From Pseudomonadota bacterium (GTDB lineage: Bacteria > Pseudomonadota > Gammaproteobacteria > Arenicellales > Arenicellaceae), in the NCBI GenBank assembly GCA_018660405.1, contig JABJKL010000011.1:1-13116 (forward strand): a DNA stretch of 13,116 nt. Reading direction: 5' to 3'. This document shows positions 7,816-13,116 of the stretch, piece after piece. Position 1 is the first letter of the stretch; every line of letters starts with the position of its first letter. The notes beneath the pieces were generated by a model. That model saw only the letters and a list, made by a program, of their open reading frames with translations. It had not been told where the DNA came from and ran no database searches. Position numbers and translations under genes: made by a program.

Positions 7816-8478
7816 GTGGCTGCTTCTTACGCAAATAATGTATTTATAAACTGCCCGTTTGACGACAAATACACTCCAATTCGAGACGCTATAGTTTTTG
7901 CAGTTTTTGACTGCGGATTTGTGCCCAGAAGCGCTTTAGAAGAAGAGGACAGCGGTGATGTTCGTTTCGATAAGATTAAAAACCTAATTTCGGCTTCAAA
8001 ATTTGGTATTCACGATATTTCTAGAACAGAACTGGATTCGGCGAATAAGCTACCCCGTTTCAATATGCCATTAGAGCTAGGCGTTTTTATTGGCGCAGCG
8101 AGGTTCGGTGATTCGAAGCAAAAGAACAAAACTACGCTGATTTTGGATAAAGAAGGCTATAGGTACCAGAATTATATGTCGGATATTGCGAGCCAAGATA
8201 TTCGTTCGCACGACAATGATCCATCCCAAGCAATGTCGCATGTTAGAAATTGGCTGAACACGGCTTCAGGACGCCAAACGATTCCTGGCGGTGCGGCCAT
8301 TTCCGTTTGGTATGAAAAATTTCAGCAAGACTTGTCTAACATTTGTACGGAACTGGACTTGGCCGAAGAAGAAGTTACCTACAATGACTATTGCAACTTT
8401 GTTTCAGATTGGCTCAACGCCCAACACTCGTGCGCGAATAAACCATTATGGCTCGGCATCAACGTATGCCAACTTTAA
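7816..8478 (+). CDS. Uncharacterised 'VFINCPFD' family protein, possible deoxyribosyltransferase/TIR-like Rossmannoid fold
   Basis: Product of 220 residues that I recognise as a member of a widespread bacterial family of unknown function. Characteristic motifs occur in order: VFINCPFDDKY at 9-19 after a predicted first strand, RFDKIKNLI at about 50-58, GIHDISRTE at 64-72, PRFNMPLELGVFIGA at 80-94, YRYQNYMSDIASQDI at about 115-129, and IPGG at 156-159. The layout (early strand with a Cys-Pro turn, Asp-Ile-Ser, then Asn-Met-Pro with Glu-Leu-Gly) recalls nucleoside 2-deoxyribosyltransferases and TIR-like NADases, where a Glu in this position is catalytic. That comparison is my inference. No signal peptide or membrane segment is seen. 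The GTG start matches family N-termini (ASYANNVFIN), although no Shine-Dalgarno is visible and the in-frame ATG at 7789 is closed by a stop after two codons. Residues after about 202 look like a non-conserved tail. Confidence 0.75.
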   Translation: MAASYANNVFINCPFDDKYTPIRDAIVFAVFDCGFVPRSALEEEDSGDVRFDKIKNLISASKFGIHDISRTELDSANKLPRFNMPLELGVFIGAARFGDSKQKNKTTLILDKEGYRYQNYMSDIASQDIRSHDNDPSQAMSHVRNWLNTASGRQTIPGGAAISVWYEKFQQDLSNICTELDLAEEEVTYNDYCNFVSDWLNAQHSCANKPLWLGINVCQL

Positions 8479-8646
8479 GAGGCCAGATATACGTATGCAG
8501 TCGTGCCAAGTCAGCTTGCGTGCAAACCGGGGGGAGTCCATATACGGTCATTCAGGTTCGAGAGGATTTGAACTTTGAACTGCGTGCGAGTAGGATATTT
8601 CGTTATCGCTACAGATCGTAGATAAGAGCTTTATCGGAGGAAAATG

Positions 8647-8688
8647 ATGAAGAGATCGAATTTTGCATGCAATAAAATATCAAGTTAA
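8647..8688 (+). CDS. Possible 13-residue peptide or gene remnant with strong RBS
   Basis: GGAGG at 8636-8640 lies six bases before the ATG at 8647, ideal spacing; an adjacent ATG at 8644 would give one extra Met. The frame encodes MKRSNFACNKISS and then stops with TAA. It may be a leader peptide, or the N-terminus of a gene truncated by a frameshift or deletion. No continuing homologous frame is apparent downstream. I do not recognise it. The good initiation signal is the only positive evidence. Confidence 0.25.
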   Translation: MKRSNFACNKISS

Positions 8689-8701
8689 CCTGGTAACAGG
8701 T
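8688..8701. repeat. Short inverted repeat ACCTG-GTAA-CAGGT
   Basis: A perfect 5-bp inverted repeat with a 4-base centre lies between the two small ORFs, about 50 bp upstream of the second. It could be an operator half-site pair or a weak leader hairpin. It has no U-run after it, so it does not look like a terminator. Confidence 0.35.
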
Positions 8702-8748
8702 GCGACAGACTTATATAAGAATTAATAAAAATATACAAGGAAGAGGTA

Positions 8749-8808
8749 ATGCATTTCGTAATCAATCGATTAGTCTATATTTGTATACCGCGCCGAGCAG
8801 AAATTTAA
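8749..8808 (+). CDS. Possible 19-residue leader peptide abutting the glycosyltransferase
   Basis: ATG at 8749 is preceded by AAGGAAGAGG, a good Shine-Dalgarno, and the frame encodes MHFVINRLVYICIPRRAEI before TAA at 8806-8808. The next base starts the GTG of the glycosyltransferase, so stop and start are directly adjacent and in the same frame. The GTG itself has no convincing ribosome binding site. Translation of this small frame could therefore feed ribosomes to the glycosyltransferase. Because the two frames are in phase, an alternative is that a nonsense mutation (TAA) split a longer N-terminus, but glycosyltransferase family N-termini usually begin where the GTG product begins. Confidence 0.35.
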   Translation: MHFVINRLVYICIPRRAEI

Positions 8809-9795
8809 GTGAAAAAATGCAATGACATACCAGCTGATGTGACTGTATGTATAGCTACATATAATGCTCAGGATTTCATAGCCAGAACACTCGATTCACT
8901 TCTGTCACAAACACATATTCGCTTTAAATGTGTTATAGCAGACGATGTTTCGACTGATAAAACTATTAGTATTTGCAGTAAGTACGAAAAAGTAGATCCA
9001 CGCATTTCTCTCTATAGTCATAAGAAACGTCTGGGTTGGGTTGGAAATGTAAATCGATCTCTAAGTTATGTGTCGGATACGAAATTTATGATGATATTCC
9101 CGCATGACGATGTTATTGAGCCTACCTATCTGGATAAACTCATTGCTCAATTAGATTCAAATCCAAGGGCAGTGGTCGCATTCTCGGACATGGAGGTTAT
9201 ATATACTGATGAGGCAGCAAAAACAATTGCGTACGATAGCCTTTGTGGTGTTTCAGGATCAAGGGATAGAGCATCGATCGCGCTAAATCATGAAGGCCGC
9301 GTCTTTATCGCTTATCGGGGAGTGTTTCGTGCCACAGTGCACGAAAATACCGGTGGACTACGTAGGCATTGGAGAGGTGAGTATGCTGCGGATATTCCAT
9401 GGTGCGTTAAGCTGGCTATTAACGGCGAATTCATTCGGATTCGGGAAAAATTATACAGGAAATATTCGACGAAAGACGGTCTATCCTCTCAATGGAAACA
9501 TAATAGTTTGTTGAATTGGATAGCCGTTTACTGTTCCTGCTTTCAGGCTATATTTGTGTCGAACAAGCCCCTTAAGATATGCCTGCCGTTATACTTCAGG
9601 ACGTTACTATCCATGTTCTCTATAGTTGGCTGGCGCGTAAAGCGTTCGTACCAGAAGGGATTTATGTATACATACCTTAATGCCTATTACGGCGTGTGTT
9701 CGTGTGTCAGGTCCATCGCAGGAGATCGATTATGGGGGTATCTAAGGAGGGTTAAATCTTATGTGTACCCCGCCAGTGTACCCCGTCAGCACTAG
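8809..9795 (+). CDS. Family 2 glycosyltransferase (GT-A fold)
   Basis: Predicted 328-residue inverting glycosyltransferase that would transfer a sugar from a nucleotide-sugar donor, probably to a cell-surface glycan on the cytoplasmic side. The GT-A core is plain: VTVCIATYNAQDFIARTLDSL at 11-31, the nucleotide-binding VIADDVSTDKT at 42-52, and PHDD at 98-101 in place of DXD as the metal site. The motif RLGWVGNVNRSL (74-85) precedes it. The middle block YRGVFRAT, then AADIPWCVKLAINGEFIRI and LYRKY, matches the plan of the decayed glycosyltransferase at 11305-12361. The C-terminal third is richer in aromatics and may bind membrane. The last ~10 residues (YPASVPRQH) are encoded by the end of an IS element, so the native C-terminus is probably altered. 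Codons are AT-rich: 21 of 60 bases are G/C in 8821-8880, against 39 of 60 in 7081-7140. Confidence 0.85.
   Translation: MKKCNDIPADVTVCIATYNAQDFIARTLDSLLSQTHIRFKCVIADDVSTDKTISICSKYEKVDPRISLYSHKKRLGWVGNVNRSLSYVSDTKFMMIFPHDDVIEPTYLDKLIAQLDSNPRAVVAFSDMEVIYTDEAAKTIAYDSLCGVSGSRDRASIALNHEGRVFIAYRGVFRATVHENTGGLRRHWRGEYAADIPWCVKLAINGEFIRIREKLYRKYSTKDGLSSQWKHNSLLNWIAVYCSCFQAIFVSNKPLKICLPLYFRTLLSMFSIVGWRVKRSYQKGFMYTYLNAYYGVCSCVRSIAGDRLWGYLRRVKSYVYPASVPRQH
9764..9789 (+). repeat. Tandem 13-bp direct repeat at the IS left end
   Basis: TGTACCCCGCCAG (9764-9776) is followed directly by TGTACCCCGTCAG (9777-9789), with one C/T difference. TG at the outer end and the C-rich run are typical of IS3-family termini. 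The unit is therefore probably the left end of the IS, present twice. The repeats encode the last residues of the glycosyltransferase frame. Confidence 0.6.
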
Positions 9796-9859
9796 TTGGA
9801 CAGTTTAAGGTGATTGTTTAAGAGAGACTTTTCGTTCATCGTTAACCCAAGAGGAAACG

Positions 9860-10264
9860 ATGATGGCTTATTCTAAATCAACTAAACGCAGTGCTGAGAA
9901 GACTGTACGAGATATTCGCAGAGCAACCCGGCGCAATTATTCAGCAGAAGAAAAGATCCGGATTGTTCTGGAAGGCCTACGCGGTGAAGACAGTATTGCC
10001 GAATTGTGTCGCAAGGAAGGTATTAATCAAAACCTGTATTACCGCTGGAGTAAGGAGTTTCTTGAAGCTGGAAAGAAACGGCTAGCGGGTGATGCGGTTC
10101 GGGAAGCCACCTCCGATGAGGTCAAGGGATTGCGCAGTGAAAGCCTGGCTTTGAAGGAAATGTTGGCTGAACTGATGCTGGAGAACCGGCTTCGTAAAAA
10201 AGCATGTGTAGTTTTAAAAGTCACGCTACACATGATCGGGGATGAATATGCTTCGCATTTATGA
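9860..10264 (+). CDS. IS3-family transposase OrfA (disrupted C-terminus)
   Basis: OrfA of IS3-family elements supplies the helix-turn-helix that binds the terminal repeats, and it is fused to OrfB by -1 frameshifting to form the active transposase. The 134-residue product has the HTH_Tnp_1/IS3 pattern: NYSAEEKIRIVLEGLRGEDS (29-48), IAELCRKEGINQNLYYRWSKEFLEAGKKRL (49-78), then a leucine-zipper-like coiled coil (about 92-113). A GAGGAAA ribosome binding site precedes the start. After RLRKKA the relatives I know continue with something close to SMIGDG; here 28 bp carrying an inverted repeat intervene and MIGDE resumes afterwards. OrfB is missing downstream, so no transposase fusion can be made. 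Confidence 0.85.
   Translation: MMAYSKSTKRSAEKTVRDIRRATRRNYSAEEKIRIVLEGLRGEDSIAELCRKEGINQNLYYRWSKEFLEAGKKRLAGDAVREATSDEVKGLRSESLALKEMLAELMLENRLRKKACVVLKVTLHMIGDEYASHL
10203..10234 (+). repeat. Palindrome with a perfect 9-bp stem, flanked by CATG, inside orfA
   Basis: CATGTGTAG (10203-10211) pairs perfectly with CTACACATG (10226-10234) across a 14-base loop that itself contains TTTTAAAA. The outer CATG occurs on both sides, so the insert can be read as 24 bp starting TGTAG and ending CTACA between two CATG copies, or as 28 bp including one copy. It follows the run A6G (10196-10202) directly. It interrupts the place where OrfA relatives read KKSMIGD. Confidence 0.6.
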
Positions 10265-10335
10265 ACATAGAAAGTAATATATATAATTAGCTATAACGTT
10301 TGTTTGTTTTCAACCATCGCTACGCCGAAAACCCT

Positions 10336-11280
10336 ATGCACCAACTCTCTCGAATTGATCTGAATCTCTTGGTTTCACTCAAGTTCCTGCTTGAGGAGCG
10401 CAGCGTGAGCAAAGCGGCTGAAAAAGCGTTTGTTACTCAACCGGCGATGAGTAAAACCTTGCAGCGCTTGCGTGTTCTATTTGAAGATGAGCTGTTTACC
10501 CGTAGTGGTAAGGGCTTGGTGCCGACGCCGTTAGCCGAAGATTTGGAGTATCCACTCAACGAGATTCTCGACAAGGTTGATCGGCTTGTTTACGAGACCG
10601 ATTTTGATCCTTCGTCGGTTGAGGCCAGAATCAATATTGCCAGTACTGAAAGTATTGCGAGTTTTTACATACCGTCACTGGTGTTGGATCTGCAAAAAAT
10701 TGCACCTCGAATCAGCCTGCGAACCCGAAATATTACCGACGAGCACCTCGAAAATTTACGCCATGGCAAATTGGATTTTTCAATTTATGTGCGCGAAACA
10801 CGGAACCCGGAATTTTTGGTGCATGAGTTGTCGCCAATCGGCCCGGTGTGTTTCATGCGACGGGACCACCCGTTGGCGAACGTTGAAAACATGCAGCCCG
10901 AGGAGTTTTTTCGTTATCCGCAAGTGCAGATTTATTTGCCGCACATCACCGACCGTGATGTGGAGCTCGATACATGGCTTAAACAACACAGCATTGAACA
11001 AAAGACTATTTTGGTTACTTCGCAATTGATGGCGGCGATGGAAGTGGCTCTGCGAAGCGATGCGATATTTCTGGCGTCGGCATTACTAAAATATAAGCCT
11101 CTGGTTGCGGCGAGGTTTATCGCTAAAGAGCTGCCGCGATTGCCCATGTATCGAAATCTTGATCCAGCGTTGGTATTAATTCAGCACAAACGCACGATGA
11201 GTTCACCGGTGCATAATTGGTTGCGCGAGAAAATAGCCTTTTTATTCGCCAACCCCGAAATCGTGTCGCAAGTTGAGTAG
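10336..11280 (+). CDS. LysR-type transcriptional regulator
   Basis: Predicted 314-residue regulator. The ATG at 10336 is chosen because the product then begins MHQLSRIDLNLLVSLKFLLE, the usual LTTR start; the TTG at 10300 would add 12 unsupported residues. The winged helix-turn-helix covers residues 5-66, with the HTH itself about RSVSKAAEKAFVTQPAMSKTLQRL (22-45) and the wing DELFTRSGKGLVPTPLAE (51-68). A linker helix leads to a two-lobed effector-binding domain, about 95-300, of the periplasmic-binding-protein type. LTTRs often control a divergent neighbour, but the upstream neighbour here is an IS relic in the same direction, so the original target may have been lost. Effector and target cannot be inferred. 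The gene has ordinary base composition and no visible damage. Confidence 0.9.
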   Translation: MHQLSRIDLNLLVSLKFLLEERSVSKAAEKAFVTQPAMSKTLQRLRVLFEDELFTRSGKGLVPTPLAEDLEYPLNEILDKVDRLVYETDFDPSSVEARINIASTESIASFYIPSLVLDLQKIAPRISLRTRNITDEHLENLRHGKLDFSIYVRETRNPEFLVHELSPIGPVCFMRRDHPLANVENMQPEEFFRYPQVQIYLPHITDRDVELDTWLKQHSIEQKTILVTSQLMAAMEVALRSDAIFLASALLKYKPLVAARFIAKELPRLPMYRNLDPALVLIQHKRTMSSPVHNWLREKIAFLFANPEIVSQVE

Positions 11281-11304
11281 AGCCGCTATCGAGATTCATA
11301 ATGA

Positions 11305-12361
11305 TTATTGGTTTTCGCACGAATTTAGTAGTCGTTGGAACTTGGCTTCAAAAAATTCATCATATTGTGCTATTGAGTCATAGGCTTTAGTAGGTTTCGA
11401 GATCAAGATTTTGGTTAGCTCGGCAGTATGTAAGCTTTCGCTAATTGTTGCCAGATAGAAGCGCGACAATGATTTCAGTATTCGCATAATTCTTTTGTCG
11501 GCCAAGTCAGAGCCTCGAATGGATTCAACTGACTCATAAAATTGAAAGATCCATTGGTGGCGTTGGCTAAGAAAATAGCCAAAGGTATCCCAGTCATTAT
11601 TTGAAACAGTCTCCATTTCCTGAATGGGCCATTCACCTTCAAGAATTCTGATTAGTCGCGCTAAGAATGCGATTTTGCAAAGTTGAGCATAATTTTCAGA
11701 ATTCAATTTTGCTACAACATGGGTGTAACAGCTTACGCAACTTTCTATCACGTGGCAGATGCGAAGTTGGCGGCCACGACCCGTTTGCCGTTGCGGGGCG
11801 GTTGCAGATTGGGGATGAGTTTGCTTGGTGTAAAGAGCCTTTGGGCAGCGAATTAAATCACCGAATTCTGCCAGACGCAGAGGATATAAATGATCCGCGA
11901 CGTCACCTTCAGAGAACGGAATTGGCTTCAATAGCATGCTTTTTCGGACCAATTCCCGCCATTCAACATGGTTTATTTGCATGCTCAAAAACTGGATCAG
12001 GCGAGAATTTACATCACCGGTTAGTGACGCCTGATGTTGGGTATAGTCTGGGCGGTGATGTAACTTCTGGGCAGCAAATCATCCTGTGGTTGGAAGCAAA
12101 AGAAATCGGTATCAACGTGGTCAAGCAGACTGTTCAGGTTTCCCAAAAAGCCTTTGTGCTGATCGCGAATAATATATCGCTGGCGCTGCTTTTAGCTGCC
12201 AGGTGTTTAGTCAGATCGGCTGAGTTGTCGGCAGAAACATCTACCGCCAGAACTATTTTAAGGTGCTGGTATGACTGCCCTAGAATTGATCCGACTGTTT
12301 TGCCTAACCATTGTTCGTCGTTAAATACAGGTACAGCAATGGTGACATCAGGGCCCTTCAA
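11305..12361 (-). pseudogene. Decayed family 2 glycosyltransferase (two frame changes, probable internal deletion)
   Basis: Three frames of the minus strand together spell one family 2 glycosyltransferase. From a TTG at 12361 the first frame gives VTIAVPVFNDEQWLGKTVGS and the donor-site region AVDVSADNS, ending near 12134. A second frame, entered near 12180, gives RYIIRDQHKGFLGNLNSLL and FFCFQPQDDLLPRSYI, with QDD as the metal site, and stops near 12020. A third frame gives SLTGDVNSRLIQFLSMQ, WRELVRKSMLLK, GDVADHLYPLRLAEFGDLIR and LYTKQTHPQS, and runs on to 11305. Compared with the glycosyltransferase at 8809, roughly 25 to 35 codons between the metal site and the SLTGD segment seem to be missing. 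The annotation-style frame starting at 11988 is only its 3' part. The TTG start overlaps the upstream stop (TTGA) and has GGAGG at 12366-12370. Confidence 0.8.
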
Positions 12362-13116
12362 GACTCCTCCTCAGGGCGACCTTCGATTCGATCAACCACC
12401 TGATTAGCATAGTACGGCACCATTGTATATTTTCCGGGGTCGACACTGTGATAGTTGTGATCAGACAAAATGCCGATGTCATAACGTTTGTGCAGCTCAC
12501 TACCTGGCTCATGGATGTCTTGCTCGCCCCAAGCGAATATGGCGTTACCCCGCAATTCCCAATCGTGGCTTGAATCCAATAATTGACTTGCCGCAGGGCA
12601 CATCGCTGACAAATCGCGCAAGGTTTCATTTTTCATTTTTTCTTGCTCCTGGGCATCAAGGTTGAAAGGCCATCCCTCCGGTTTGATTTCTTTTGAGGCC
12701 GCAACCATGCAAGCCGGATACCAGGAGGCATAGTAGCTACCGTCCTGAAAGTTGACCAAATCACCGAAGGAACCGAGCATGAGCGTTACGGAAGGAACAA
12801 TGTTTGACCCTTTTCCCGCGTTAACGAACACGCCGTTTTTAAATCGATATAGCCACGGGCGCTGCGGCACTAGGTCTAGAGTTTGATCAATTGCCAGTCG
12901 TCCAAACCAGGCCGCATTAACTGCGTGATCATATGAAACGGATTCACCATTGTTGTCTTTGCAAAAAACCAGCTTTAATCGACCTTCCCGTAATCGCTTG
13001 ACCGACTCCACTTGTGTATTCGAGTGAAAATTGATTGAATTTGACTGCCAAATTCGCTCGCGAAGGCGCTCGGCGATTTTGGTCGTATTCACCGATTTTT
13101 CTACGGTTTTGAATAA
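12358..13116 (-). CDS. FAD-dependent oxidoreductase, C-terminal part (5' end outside window)
   Basis: The frame is open to the right edge of the window, so the GTG at 13092 is probably internal. The visible ~252 residues include NAAWFGRLAIDQT (conserved turn after a nucleotide-binding strand), VTLMLGSFGDLVN, SYYASWYPAC, and the closing DHNYHSVDPGKYTMVPYYA, the FAD-contacting C-terminal motif of a group of DAO-type oxidoreductases. The N-terminal GxGxxG dinucleotide site would be outside the window. Relatives, as I recall, often lie beside glycosyltransferase genes. Here it overlaps the decayed glycosyltransferase, so both were probably one operon for modification of a surface glycan (inference). 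The substrate is unknown. Confidence 0.65.
   Translation of the reverse strand, partial: LFKTVEKSVNTTKIAERLRERIWQSNSINFHSNTQVESVKRLREGRLKLVFCKDNNGESVSYDHAVNAAWFGRLAIDQTLDLVPQRPWLYRFKNGVFVNAGKGSNIVPSVTLMLGSFGDLVNFQDGSYYASWYPACMVAASKEIKPEGWPFNLDAQEQEKMKNETLRDLSAMCPAASQLLDSSHDWELRGNAIFAWGEQDIHEPGSELHKRYDIGILSDHNYHSVDPGKYTMVPYYANQVVDRIEGRPEEES

Larger units (their letters stand above)
8479..8808. other. AT-rich intergenic region with two small ORFs and an inverted repeat
   Basis: This 330-bp stretch contains no conventional gene. The first 150 bp show nothing I can identify. The second half contains a strong Shine-Dalgarno GGAGG (8636-8640) before a 13- to 14-codon ORF, an inverted repeat ACCTG-GTAA-CAGGT (8688-8701), and a second good ribosome binding site before a 19-codon ORF that ends exactly at the glycosyltransferase start. 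These parts read best as the leader of the glycosyltransferase gene or the debris of a lost gene. They are described separately. Confidence 0.5.
9764..10264 (+). mobile_element. Truncated IS3-family insertion sequence (left end plus orfA only)
   Basis: The segment begins with a TGTACCCC-type end next to the glycosyltransferase 3' end and contains a complete-looking orfA, but the DDE transposase orfB is absent. Sequence after about 10250 is AT-rich and unrelated, and no matching right inverted repeat is found before the LysR gene. The element is therefore a 5' relic that cannot transpose by itself. The right boundary is approximate. Deletion of orfB may have accompanied the rearrangement that brought the LysR gene next to it. 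Confidence 0.75.

Noticed and set aside
8551..8580. A tRNA-3'-end-like string on the minus strand (GTTCAAATCC), possible attachment site
   Set aside because: The flanking bases do not form a T stem, and no acceptor or anticodon arm is present nearby.
11667..12407. A 246-codon open frame on the + strand
   Set aside because: It lies antisense to the decayed glycosyltransferase, has no recognisable motif or RBS, and the minus-strand translation shows clear family motifs.
12348..12629. A 93-codon minus-strand frame overlapping the FAD oxidoreductase
   Set aside because: It is a shadow of the oxidoreductase frame, which carries the conserved motifs.
1..13116. CRISPR array, tRNA, rRNA or known riboswitch
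   Set aside because: No regularly spaced repeats, no cloverleaf and no rRNA-like sequence were recognised on either strand.

Overview
The window looks like chromosomal DNA of a gammaproteobacterium, probably marine. The basis is the conserved miaB-phoH(ybeZ)-ybeY-corC(ybeX)-lnt gene order and the protein sequences. I cannot name a genus from sequence alone. The left ~7.5 kb is ordinary core genome. The right ~5.5 kb is a low-order accessory patchwork.

Region 1 (1-5893): the 3' end of an MgtE-type magnesium channel gene on the + strand converges on a five-gene minus-strand operon, miaB -> phoH-like -> ybeY -> corC -> lnt. A good sigma70-type promoter sits about 80 bp upstream of miaB. The first three genes overlap pairwise at TTGA (TGA stop and TTG start share bases). 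The operon joins tRNA ms2i6A modification, an RNA-linked PhoH ATPase, 16S rRNA maturation/ribosome quality control, a CBS-domain ion-homeostasis protein and lipoprotein N-acylation.

Region 2 (5894-7815): a secreted M20-family metallohydrolase on the minus strand, followed by a 305-bp intergenic stretch at the start of the accessory region.

Region 3 (7816-9795): a more AT-rich segment on the + strand. It holds a complete member of an uncharacterised 'VFINCPFD' family whose motif layout recalls nucleoside deoxyribosyltransferase/TIR-like Rossmannoid enzymes. Next is a 330-bp gap with two tiny ORFs that each have a good ribosome binding site. Last is a family 2 glycosyltransferase whose C-terminal codons run into an insertion-sequence end.

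Region 4 (9764-10264): a truncated IS3-family element. It has only orfA, a tandem 13-bp repeat at its left end, and a small perfect-stem palindrome inserted near the 3' end of orfA. OrfB is absent.

Region 5 (10336-13116): a LysR-type regulator, then on the minus strand a decayed family 2 glycosyltransferase (two frame changes and a probable internal deletion). It is translationally linked to an upstream FAD-dependent oxidoreductase gene that leaves the window. The decayed glycosyltransferase and the one at 8809-9795 share the same motif plan, so this looks like the edge of a degraded cell-surface glycan locus. I did not find a clear new multi-gene system. The most interesting candidates are the VFINCPFD protein, the leader ORFs before the glycosyltransferase, and the palindrome within the IS.
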